Positions 8,249 through 16,274 of a DNA stretch of 33,138 nucleotides are shown here, piece after piece. Positions within the stretch are counted from its first letter, which is position 1. Each line of letters starts with the position of its first letter. The position numbers and the translations under genes were made by a program. Where the stretch lies: assembly GCA_013003295.1 (NCBI GenBank), contig JABDJV010000197.1:1-33138 (forward strand). Direction: 5' to 3'. The notes beneath the pieces are model-generated. The model did not search any database and had not been told where the DNA came from. It was given only the letters and a program-made list of their open reading frames with translations. Source of the stretch: Pyrinomonadaceae bacterium (GTDB taxonomy: Bacteria; Acidobacteriota; Blastocatellia; Pyrinomonadales; Pyrinomonadaceae).

Positions 8249-8707
8249 ATGAATGAAACCAGAAGTCATGAGCACAGTGTCAAATTGAGCGCCGGCGCAG
8301 AGAGAGTGTTTGATGCACTGATCAGTCCAGCGGCGATATGCCGTTGGTGGCAGGCGAGTTCGGCGATCGTCATACCAAAACCCGGCGGGATCTGGGCCGG
8401 AACCTGGGGAGACACTGAAGACCCGGATTACATCACAATCTTCAGGATGACCACATTTGAACGCCCAAAAAGGATCGTTTTTGATGAGGCTGAATATATT
8501 GCAAAAGCAGGACCGCCGCCGTTTGAATTAAAAACCGTGACGACGTTTGAGATCGAGCCTATCTCGGAAAACAAATGTATTCTGAAAGTAATTCAAACCG
8601 GGTTCCCGGCGGAAAGTGTTGCCGATGAGTTTTACGCAGCTTGCGAAACGGGTTGGAAAGATACGTTTGACGGTATGAAAAACTATATAGATGCGCTTAA
8701 TTCTTAA
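8249..8707 (+). CDS. SRPBCC / AHSA1-like family protein
   Basis: SAGAERVFDALISPAAICRWWQASSAIVIPKPGGIWAGTWGDTEDPDYITIFRMTTFERPKRIVFDEAEY; ATG at 8249 preceded by GGAG at about 8240 (the ORF call begins at an upstream GTG, 8243). Confidence 0.85.
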   Translation: MNETRSHEHSVKLSAGAERVFDALISPAAICRWWQASSAIVIPKPGGIWAGTWGDTEDPDYITIFRMTTFERPKRIVFDEAEYIAKAGPPPFELKTVTTFEIEPISENKCILKVIQTGFPAESVADEFYAACETGWKDTFDGMKNYIDALNS

Positions 8708-9500
8708 AAGCCGGATTATAGATCAGACCGATAATGTTACCCCACGGATCCTTCACACTTGCAGCTTTGATATCGCCTCCCACGTTTTCGGGTTTTTCAT
8801 GCTCGGTCGCACCTGCGTCGATAAATCGCTTATACATTGCTTCAATATCTTCCACGGCCCAATAAGTTGTTGAACCATTACCCTTTATGGATTTTTTTCC
8901 TTCTTCGGGCTGGAGACCGAGTTCATATCCGCCGATATCAAACCCAACGTAGAACGATTCCTTAAAATAAGGTTCTTTGCCAAATGCTTTTGAATACCAT
9001 ACGGCAGCTTTTTCTATGTCTGACACTTTGTAAGCCAGTGTAGCAAGACCCCTGAAGCCGTTTGCCGTTTGTTCCAATGTTTCCGAAACCGGGACCTCCA
9101 TATGCATGATCATTTTCCACTTATTGCCCTTTTTCACCCAAGTCGAGGTGTGGTAGGAATTTCCCGTGACATCTTTTCCTTTGTAGGATCCTTTTATATA
9201 AGCCTTATAGATGATCGTTCCGACATTGTTTGATGGAAATTTCACGAGTATGTTTGAGAATTCATACTCCTGCAAAACGGCATATGAAAAACCTTCGATC
9301 TCCGTTTTCCGGTCGATGTATCCGCCACCGTTTACGCCGTGAAAATCCTTATGAAAAAGGGTCGGCAGTACATCCATTTTCTTTGCTTTTAATGAATCGT
9401 AGAAAAAGCGCTCCTGTTTGATGATCTCCTGCGCTTTTTGTGAAAAGGCATTACCCGATAAAACTAAGCAACAAATAAAAATGTATGTGGTTTTTCGCAT
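8697..9500 (-). CDS. Secreted fusion of an NTF2/DUF4440-like domain and a VOC domain
   Basis: Signal-like MRKTTYIFICCLVLSGNAFSQ; first half FFYDSLKAKKMDVLPTLFHKDFHGVNGGGYIDRKTEI...YHTSTWVKKGNKWKMIMHMEVPV (NTF2-like); second half LATLAYKVSDIEKAAVWYSKAFGKEPYFKESFYVGFDIGGYELGL...VKDPWGNIIGLIYNP (VOC). Confidence 0.88.
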   Translation of the reverse strand: MRKTTYIFICCLVLSGNAFSQKAQEIIKQERFFYDSLKAKKMDVLPTLFHKDFHGVNGGGYIDRKTEIEGFSYAVLQEYEFSNILVKFPSNNVGTIIYKAYIKGSYKGKDVTGNSYHTSTWVKKGNKWKMIMHMEVPVSETLEQTANGFRGLATLAYKVSDIEKAAVWYSKAFGKEPYFKESFYVGFDIGGYELGLQPEEGKKSIKGNGSTTYWAVEDIEAMYKRFIDAGATEHEKPENVGGDIKAASVKDPWGNIIGLIYNPAFKN

Positions 9501-9530
9501 GTTTTTATGAATTCCTTTCGGGCACTGTTG

Positions 9531-9803
9531 TTAAGTTTTCGCAAATCTCCGGCGGTTTCTTTTCCGAGCCTTTTCGGCCTCGATCTCCCGGTTTTTCGGC
9601 GGTGCATTTGTTTTGAGCGAATCAAGGAGTTTTTGTGAAGAGACAGAGATCTCCTTGATGGCCTTTTCAAATGCGGGACCATTTACCACAGAAGGCTTGC
9701 TAAAACCGCTTATTTTTCTAACGTACTGAATTGTCGCCGCCTGAACCTCGTCTGCCGTTGCAGGAGGCTCAAAATTGTAAAGCGTTTTGATATTTCTACA
9801 CAT
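9531..9803 (-). CDS. DUF2277 domain-containing protein
   Basis: MCRNIKTLYNFEPPATADEVQAATIQYVRKISGFSKPSVVNGPAFEKAIKEIS, characteristic of DUF2277. Confidence 0.92.
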   Translation of the reverse strand: MCRNIKTLYNFEPPATADEVQAATIQYVRKISGFSKPSVVNGPAFEKAIKEISVSSQKLLDSLKTNAPPKNREIEAEKARKRNRRRFAKT

Positions 9804-9853
9804 AGTTACCGCCTGAATTTGTTGAAATCGAATTGAAAGGTTATTTTAGCACC

Positions 9854-10549
9854 ATGAAAAAGCAAACAGTAGTTCATACCCCTACGAAGGATCTAGGCGA
9901 GAGTATCGATTTTTACAAACGGCTTGAATTCGAAATGTTGTCGGAAAAGGATCCGACAGTTTTTACCGATGGAAAGGCATTGGTGGAAATAAACCCGATC
10001 CGGCACGCGCGCGCCGGAATCAAGATGTACGCTGAGGATTGGTCTGAAAATCTTCCCTCTCCGGACGAGGTCGGCAAGATCCTCGAGACCGATGACGGCT
10101 ATTTGCTTTGTGACCCAAATGGAGTGCGGGTTTATCTGGCAAATGGAGCTTTCGAAGTTGATTACCAGGCAAAACCGGAGTCGTTTGGTTTAACCGGAAA
10201 CTACGCAGGTTTGAGCATAGAGGCGCATGATATTGATAAAACAGCTAAATTCTGGGCGGCGTTAGGTTTCGTGCACAAAGACGGGGATCTCGCGCAGGGC
10301 TGGGCCTCCTATTCAAATGGTTCGGGTATGGACATCAGCTTGATGAAACCGCTTATGTGTCCGCATCTGTTTTTCAATCCGGGCCTGACGTATTTCAACA
10401 GCGGTAAAAATCTGACCAATATCGGCAAACTTCGTGAGGCCGGTATCGAGTTTGCGGAAGAGATCACACAGTTTAATACCGACGGTGTGGCCGATAATGT
10501 AATAATCCGCGATCCGGGAGGCTACGGATTTTTTATTTTTAATGATTGA
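9854..10549 (+). CDS. VOC family protein (two VOC-like halves)
   Basis: MKKQTVVHTPTKDLGESIDFYKRLEFEMLSEKDPTVFTDGKALVEINP...GLSIEAHDIDKTAKFWAALGFVHKDG...VIIRDPGGYGFFIF; ATG at 9854 preferred to the 9833 ORF start. Confidence 0.85.
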   Translation: MKKQTVVHTPTKDLGESIDFYKRLEFEMLSEKDPTVFTDGKALVEINPIRHARAGIKMYAEDWSENLPSPDEVGKILETDDGYLLCDPNGVRVYLANGAFEVDYQAKPESFGLTGNYAGLSIEAHDIDKTAKFWAALGFVHKDGDLAQGWASYSNGSGMDISLMKPLMCPHLFFNPGLTYFNSGKNLTNIGKLREAGIEFAEEITQFNTDGVADNVIIRDPGGYGFFIFND

Positions 10550-10610
10550 TTGCGGCTTTCGGAAGACGATCGGAGTAGCAAAACAACATTGCCGCCAATC
10601 GATTCCAGCT

Positions 10611-10741
10611 CCCCTCCTTTTGAAGGAGGGGTGGCAGCTGCTTCAGCTGACGGGGGTGGTTTTCGAATAAACTCAGAATTATTAAGCTCTTTGAGCGGTA
10701 ACCACCCCACGCTTCGGGCACCCCTCCTTCAAAAGGAGGGG
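10611..10741. repeat. 131-bp MITE-like nested palindromic element
   Basis: Perfect 22-bp terminal inverted repeats CCCCTCCTTTTGAAGGAGGGGT / ACCCCTCCTTCAAAAGGAGGGG plus inner GGGGTGGTT / AACCACCCC. Confidence 0.92.
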
Positions 10742-10810
10742 TGTTGTTAATAAACATTCGAAAACTTGCGCTAATTTGTTAGTTCAACGCACTTTTGAGA
10801 AAATCCGTCT

Positions 10811-11428
10811 CTATTCTTTTTCTTGATCCTCTTTCTTTTCAGCGTCTTTCGCGTCATCCTCCGATTCTTCCTTTTCCGGGCTCGGCCCTTTTTCGAGAAC
10901 CGATTTCAGCTTCGCCAAACCAGCATCAAAATCCTTTGCGACTTCTTCTTCAAACGGAGTGAACAAGAGCATCAGGTTCCAGGGGCGCGGCATCGATCCG
11001 GTGAATCCCCAGCTGACTTTTGTTTTTCCTTCACCGGCGTCAGTAGTCGTCATAAATCCATTGGTGGTCGATTCCCAGGGCTTGATGAATCGGATCTCGG
11101 TGTCGATCCTTTCCCCATCCGTGATCTTCTTGATCTCTTGCTCGCCCACTCCTACCTGTTCATGCTCGCTGTCCCATTTCGAGACAAAACCTACTTCCCC
11201 ATCGTTTCCAGAATAGGAAAGCTTGATATTTGGATCTCTTTGCACCCACGGACCCCATTCATTCTGGTTCTTGAGCATCTTCAAATAATCGAAAACCTCT
11301 GATTTGGGTTTATTGATAACCACGTCCCTTTCCACTTTGAAATCAGCGGGCGATACGAATGCAAGAACACCAAGCGAGACTATTGCCACAAGGATCAATG
11401 CGACCAGTGCAAGTAATATTTTTTTCAT
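10811..11428 (-). CDS. SRPBCC family protein, N-terminal membrane anchor, acidic/lysine-rich tail
   Basis: MKKILLALVALILVAIVSLGVLAFVSPADFKVERDVVINKPKSEVFDYLKMLKNQNEWGPW...SWGFTGSMPRPWNLMLLF; tail KGPSPEKEESEDDAKDAEKKEDQEKE. Confidence 0.92.
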   Translation of the reverse strand: MKKILLALVALILVAIVSLGVLAFVSPADFKVERDVVINKPKSEVFDYLKMLKNQNEWGPWVQRDPNIKLSYSGNDGEVGFVSKWDSEHEQVGVGEQEIKKITDGERIDTEIRFIKPWESTTNGFMTTTDAGEGKTKVSWGFTGSMPRPWNLMLLFTPFEEEVAKDFDAGLAKLKSVLEKGPSPEKEESEDDAKDAEKKEDQEKE

Positions 11429-11437
11429 CTGATCCTC

Positions 11438-12067
11438 CTATTTTTCGCTGCTGCCCTTTTCTTTTGATGCTGGATCGGCTTCATCGCCGTCTTCTTCCGG
11501 TTTTTCCTCTTGTGCCGGGGTGCTCTGGCTTTCGAGCAAGGTCTTAAGATTCCCAAGGCCCTCTTCAAATTCCTTTCCTGCGGTCCCTTCCAAATCGGTG
11601 ATTAGAAGCATTACGTTCATCGGGCGCGGCATCGAACCGCTAAAACCCCATTTCACCTTGGTTTTATCGTCTCCTACCGCTTCAGTTATCGTGTGTGCGG
11701 CGCTGGTTGATTCAAAGGGCCTTTTAAAGCGCAATTCGACGTCAATTCTCTCGCCATCCACGATCTTCTTGATTTCCTGCTCACCCGCTCCAACTTCAGG
11801 ATGCTCGCTGTCCCACGCCACTATGGACCCAACTTCACCATCATCACCGGTGTATGTATATTTCGACTTCGGGTCTTTTTTTGCCCAAACGGTCCAGTTT
11901 TGCTGATTTTTCAGAGATTTGACGTATTCAAAAACCTCCGCCTTTGGTTTATCGATTACCACTTCTCTTTCAACCGCAAATTCGGTTGGAGCTAACATCG
12001 TCAGTGCTCCGAATGCGATCAATAAGATGGCTAACACGCCAACTATTCCAAGTAAGACTTTTTTCAT
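11438..12067 (-). CDS. SRPBCC family protein, tandem paralogue of 10811-11428
   Basis: From MKKVLLGIVGVLAILLIAFGALTMLAPTEFAVEREVVIDKPKAEVFEYVKSLKNQQNWTVW...KWGFSGSMPRPMNVMLL; internal ATG at 12067 gives the same N-terminal layout as the neighbour. Confidence 0.9.
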   Translation of the reverse strand: MKKVLLGIVGVLAILLIAFGALTMLAPTEFAVEREVVIDKPKAEVFEYVKSLKNQQNWTVWAKKDPKSKYTYTGDDGEVGSIVAWDSEHPEVGAGEQEIKKIVDGERIDVELRFKRPFESTSAAHTITEAVGDDKTKVKWGFSGSMPRPMNVMLLITDLEGTAGKEFEEGLGNLKTLLESQSTPAQEEKPEEDGDEADPASKEKGSSEK

Positions 12068-12313
12068 TGTTTTTCTCCCGTAGTTTCGAGCAGCTGATAC
12101 TGATATCACATTGATCCTGATCCCGCCGTGCCGTTGAATCAGCTATAAAAACTCAGCCAAAAGAATTTCTATAGATTTTATTTTGATTTTGATTATAATG
12201 ATTAGGCAAACTTATACAAGTAAAATATTTCGCTGAAAGTCTGATTTTTAGGTCTTTACGAAGGTTTGAATTTTGTTCGAAAACCTGGTTGATGCGTTTT
12301 TTTGAGGAAATTT

Positions 12314-13345
12314 ATGGGTAAAAAACTATACGTCGGAACTTTAAAAGGGCTTTTCACCTTTGACCGGTCGGAGGGCTGGAAAAGCAATATTCATTTCGAA
12401 GGAAAGAGTGTCTTTGCAATTGGAAGATCGAACGACCGGGTTTGGGCGTCACCCTTTACTGAATGGACCGGAACGAGCCTCGCCTATTCGGAGGACGAGG
12501 GCGAAACGTGGGAAACATCCGAAAAACCGCTTAAATTTCCCGAATCAGCTGACGCTTCCCTTGCCAAGATCTGGCAGATCGAATCTGACGGCAACGGCAA
12601 GATGTTTTTTGGTGTTGAGCCATCGGCATTGTTTACATCTGACGACAATGCCGAAACGTTCAACTTTTGCGAAGGGCTTTGGAATCACCCGCATCGAAAA
12701 GACTGGACACCAGGCTACGGCGGATTGTGTTTGCACACTTTTTTACCCCTGTCGGAGGACACATGGGTGATCGGTGCTTCGACCGGCGGGGCTTATCGAA
12801 CAGAAGATGCCGGAAAAACCTGGGAAGCCTGCAATCAAAAGATAAAAGTGCCGTTTTTACCGGAAGAATTGCCCGAATTCGGGCAATGCGTACACAAGAT
12901 CGCGTATCACCGATCAAACCCGGAACGCTTATTCCTCCAGCATCATTGGGGAGTTTACCGAAGCGATAACGCCGGAAAGACCTGGGAAAACATCTCTGAA
13001 GGAAAGGATCTGCCGACCGATTTTGGTTTTGCCTGTGTTTCAAACAAGGAGGACACGGCTTTCATAATTCCTATCAAGGCTGATGATTTTAGAGTTTTCC
13101 CGGACGGAAAAATGGGAGTATATCGAACTGAGGATGCCGGTGAAAATTGGAAGCGCCTCGATAAAGGGCTGCCGCAGGAGAATGCCTACGATTGTGTTTT
13201 AAGGGACTGTTTCAATGCGGGAAGCGATTCGGAGCTTGCCTTTGGAACAACCGGAGGAAGCCTGTATTTCTCCGATGACAACGGCGATTCATGGGAGACG
13301 ATTACAAATCACCTCCCAAGAATCACATGCGTAAGGGTTTATTGA
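12314..13345 (+). CDS. BNR/Asp-box repeat (WD40/YVTN/BNR-like) protein
   Basis: Multiple Asp boxes: SEDEGETWE, TEDAGKTWE, SDNAGKTWE, TEDAGENWK, SDDNGDSWE; start MGKKLYVGTLKGLFTF behind a GAGGAAA Shine-Dalgarno. Confidence 0.88.
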   Translation: MGKKLYVGTLKGLFTFDRSEGWKSNIHFEGKSVFAIGRSNDRVWASPFTEWTGTSLAYSEDEGETWETSEKPLKFPESADASLAKIWQIESDGNGKMFFGVEPSALFTSDDNAETFNFCEGLWNHPHRKDWTPGYGGLCLHTFLPLSEDTWVIGASTGGAYRTEDAGKTWEACNQKIKVPFLPEELPEFGQCVHKIAYHRSNPERLFLQHHWGVYRSDNAGKTWENISEGKDLPTDFGFACVSNKEDTAFIIPIKADDFRVFPDGKMGVYRTEDAGENWKRLDKGLPQENAYDCVLRDCFNAGSDSELAFGTTGGSLYFSDDNGDSWETITNHLPRITCVRVY

Positions 13346-13440
13346 TTTTCAGCTAATAATGTCGAGGACGCTGTTTACGCTCTTACAGCCACAAACCTAT
13401 CGAGGCACGCCAGGGATTTCCATTTTTTTCTTTTTCTACG

Positions 13441-13674
13441 ATTTGCTGCCATCGTATGATGGCAGGAGCATATAGCCCATAGCGAAGCCAGCGGCTGAGC
13501 TATGGGTCGAGAGCGTCAAACGGATAGAGCCCGCGTAGCGGGTGACAGCATTTATTTTCCCATGGAGGAATTTCGCTAATTCTATCACCCGCGACGCGGG
13601 CTCGGAGAAATTGCGGTTCCGTACCCAGCCCTTCCGGGCTGGGCTAAATGCTGGTCACCCGCTACGCGGGCTGT
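13441..13674. repeat. Cluster of REP-like palindromic modules
   Basis: CTGCCATCGTATGATGGCAG; CCCATAGC...GCTATGGG; AGCCCGCGTAGCGGGT; TCACCCGCGACGCGGGCT; CAGCCCTTCCGGGCTG; TCACCCGCTACGCGGGCT. Confidence 0.88.
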
Positions 13675-13769
13675 ATTTGAGCTGAAATTCAGAGATGATT
13701 AAAAATGCGTTTGAGAACTCGAACAATTTAATTACGGCATTGGATCATTCAAAAGAAAGCTTCGGAATC

Positions 13770-14054
13770 TTAACCGCCGCTAAGCGAAGGAAAAATTGAG
13801 ACCTCATCACCGGATGAAACATTAGAATCGATTCCCCCCAACCCGCGGCAATTCTTCGTACCGATAAAAATATTTACATGTGGGCGCAGGTTTTTTTGCT
13901 CGTCCATTAGTTTGAACAAAAGTGCCTCATCACCTTCGCAGACTTCTTCAAGAAGCTGTCCAAGGCTTAATTCTGAATCTGTTTCAAGACCGAGATCCGA
14001 ATCAGCCTTTTTGGAACCGGCAAGAAACATCTGATGCATCCAAACTTTGATCAT
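13770..14054 (-). CDS. MoaD/ThiS-like ubiquitin-fold protein with C-terminal Gly-Gly
   Basis: 94 aa: IKVWMHQMFLAG...LGQLLEEVCEGDEALLFKLMDEQKNLRPHVNIFIGTKNCRGLGGIDSNVSSGDEVSIFPSLSGG; NIFIG...GDEVSIFPSLSGG is the typical MoaD-type C-terminus. Confidence 0.82.
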   Translation of the reverse strand: MIKVWMHQMFLAGSKKADSDLGLETDSELSLGQLLEEVCEGDEALLFKLMDEQKNLRPHVNIFIGTKNCRGLGGIDSNVSSGDEVSIFPSLSGG

Positions 14055-14143
14055 TTTTTATAAGGAGTCAGGAGACAGTAGACAGAAATCTTTTCTCATT
14101 TGACTCCTGTCAGTCAAATTCTGAACTCATGCCCCTTACTTCC

Positions 14144-14213
14144 GTCTCCGGTCTCCTGTTTCCTGTCTCCTGAGTACGGTCTCCTTTCTCCTTTCTCCTG
14201 TCTCCTGTCTCCT
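14144..14213. repeat. Heptanucleotide tandem array, about 10 units of GTCTCCT-like sequence
   Basis: Phased read: GTCTCCG GTCTCCT GTTTCCT GTCTCCT GAGTACG GTCTCCT TTCTCCT TTCTCCT GTCTCCT GTCTCCT, ending at the stop codon of the downstream-listed VOC gene. Confidence 0.9.
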
Positions 14214-14584
14214 TACTTGTGGCTATGCAAACCAACCGCATTACCTTCGGTATCTTCAAATAAAGCAATGTAGCCAAATTCGCCGATGCTCTTTTTATCC
14301 TGCATCAATGTTCCGCCATTTTCGGCAACACGACCCGCTTCGACCGCGCAATCTTCACAAGATATATACACCATTGTTCCGCCCATTCCAGGTGATCCAT
14401 CCGGGTGTTTTATCAGCGAGCCAGCAGCCCCGGCTGCTCCTTCTTCCATCGGAAATACCCACATTTCGCCTCCATCGGGCGAAGGAAGATTCATTAATTC
14501 CACTCCACACACGGCCTGGTAAAACGCTTTTGCCCGCTCCATGTCGTCTACATAAATTTCAAACCAATTTACTGGGTTTGCCAT
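14213..14584 (-). CDS. VOC family protein
   Basis: NPVNWFEIYVDDMERAKAFYQAVCGVELMNLPSPDGGEMWVFPMEEGAAGAAGSLIKHPDG...GYIALFEDTEGNAVGLHS. Confidence 0.94.
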   Translation of the reverse strand: MANPVNWFEIYVDDMERAKAFYQAVCGVELMNLPSPDGGEMWVFPMEEGAAGAAGSLIKHPDGSPGMGGTMVYISCEDCAVEAGRVAENGGTLMQDKKSIGEFGYIALFEDTEGNAVGLHSHK

Positions 14585-14852
14585 AATCGTATTGCTCCTT
14601 GAATATTATAGATTGGTGGCTATTCTAATTTATTTTTTTAATTCGATAAAGGAAAAATTCCGGACCCCGCAGACCGTGCAAGCGAAGCAAACCGGCTTTT
14701 TGCATTTGTATTGAATTTTGAGTATTGTTTCCCCGATAGCGCTTCTAGCTCTTATCAGACGGTTTCCTGGAGACTCCTTCTTTGAAACAAACGGCCAAAA
14801 AATTGAACCAGTTGAACTTTTTCATAACCAAACACAACGGAGAGGAAATATT

Positions 14853-16193
14853 GTGAAGGAATTGACCCAGGAGCAATTTATTACGGATGTCGAACGGCGA
14901 AGTCCCGGCGAACGCGAATTTCATCAGGCCGTATCCGAAGTTACCGAATCCCTTATCCCATTTGTAAACCAAAATCCCAAATATCTTGAAGCGCATATCC
15001 TTGAGCGGCTCACCGAGCCGGACCGTGTGGTCAGCTTTCGCGTCACCTGGGAGAATGATGCGGGAGATGTCGAAATGAACCGTGGTTACCGGGTCCAGTG
15101 GAGCAACTCGATCGGACCATACAAAGGCGGTCTCAGGTTTCATAAAAGCGTTTCGCTGAGCATTTTGAAATTCCTTGCGTTTGAACAGACTTTTAAGAAT
15201 AGCCTGACGGGCCTGCCGATGGGCGGCGGAAAAGGTGGTTCTGATTTTGATCCGAAGGGAAAATCCGATCGTGAAGTGATGCGTTTTTGTCAGGCGTTTA
15301 TGACGGAATTATACCGGCATATCGGGCCCTTTAGAGACGTTCCCGCCGGCGATATTGGTGTCGGAGCGAGAGAGATCGGCTATCTATATGGACAATATAA
15401 ACGGCTGGCGAACGAATTTACAGGTGTTTTAACGGGCAAGGGAATGGAATATGGTGGAAGTGAAATCAGGCCGGAAGCCACTGGATATGGATCCGTATAC
15501 TTAATGCAGAATATGCTCAAGCGCATTGGAAACGGCATGGAAGGAAAAACTGCGATCGTATCCGGATCCGGAAATGTCGCTCAATTTGCCGCTGAAAAAA
15601 TAGCCCAGCTCGGAGGCAATCCGGTAACACTTTCGGATTCGTCAGGATTTGTACACGATCCTGAGGGGATTGTCGGAGACCGCCTGGAATTTGTTAAGGA
15701 GCTAAAAAACGTCAGACGCGGCCGGATCTCAGAATACGCAAAAGAATTCGGCGTCGATTACCACGAATCTAAAAAACCCTGGTCGGTCCCGACCGAACTC
15801 GCGTTTCCTTGCGCGACGCAAAACGAAATACTAGAGGACGATGCCAAAACTATTGTCGATAATGGATGCATAGGAGTTTCCGAGGGCGCAAATATGCCGA
15901 CGGTAAAAGGAGGTATCGATATTTTCCAGGATGCCGGCTTGCTGTATGCCCCGGGAAAAGCTGCAAATGCCGGCGGAGTTGCGGTTTCCGGCCTGGAAAT
16001 GAGCCAGAATAGTCTGCGCTTGTCGTGGTCGCGTGAGGAATTGGATGAGCGTTTGCGCGGAATAATGTCGGGAATTCACGCAAGCTGTGTCGAGTATGGC
16101 CAGAATGGTAAAGCGATCGACTATCTAAAAGGCGCAAATATTGCCGGTTTTATAAAGGTTGCCGATGCAATGTTGGCTCAGGGGTTGACTTAG
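14853..16193 (+). CDS. gdhA: NADP-type glutamate dehydrogenase
   Basis: FITDVERRSPGEREFHQAVSEVTESLIPF...NRGYRVQWSNSIGPYKGGLRFHKSVSLSILKFLAFEQTFKNSLTGLPMGGGKGGSDFDPKGKSD...DVPAGDIGVGAREIGYLYGQYKRL; GTG start at 14853 behind AGAGGA gives 446 aa (ORF call starts at 14718). Confidence 0.96.
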   Translation: MKELTQEQFITDVERRSPGEREFHQAVSEVTESLIPFVNQNPKYLEAHILERLTEPDRVVSFRVTWENDAGDVEMNRGYRVQWSNSIGPYKGGLRFHKSVSLSILKFLAFEQTFKNSLTGLPMGGGKGGSDFDPKGKSDREVMRFCQAFMTELYRHIGPFRDVPAGDIGVGAREIGYLYGQYKRLANEFTGVLTGKGMEYGGSEIRPEATGYGSVYLMQNMLKRIGNGMEGKTAIVSGSGNVAQFAAEKIAQLGGNPVTLSDSSGFVHDPEGIVGDRLEFVKELKNVRRGRISEYAKEFGVDYHESKKPWSVPTELAFPCATQNEILEDDAKTIVDNGCIGVSEGANMPTVKGGIDIFQDAGLLYAPGKAANAGGVAVSGLEMSQNSLRLSWSREELDERLRGIMSGIHASCVEYGQNGKAIDYLKGANIAGFIKVADAMLAQGLT

Positions 16194-16196
16194 ACG

Positions 16197-16252
16197 GGAG
16201 ACAGGGGACAGGAGACAGGGGGCAGTAAGCAGGAAGCAGGAAGCAGGAAGCA
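16197..16252. repeat. Heptanucleotide tandem array, 8 units GGAGACA to GGAAGCA
   Basis: Phased read: GGAGACA GGGGACA GGAGACA GGGGGCA GTAAGCA GGAAGCA GGAAGCA GGAAGCA, beginning 3 nt after the gdhA stop. Confidence 0.92.
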
Positions 16253-16274
16253 GTGAAAGGTAGTTGATCTTTTG

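Noticed and set aside
10522-10757. Small ORFs containing 'SPPFEGG' / 'PPLLQKEG'
   Set aside because: Translation of the palindromic 10611-10741 element on both strands; not real genes.
14070-14213. CRISPR-like short repeats
   Set aside because: The 7-mer and 9-mer arrays have no spacer structure and no cas genes; they are simple tandem repeats.
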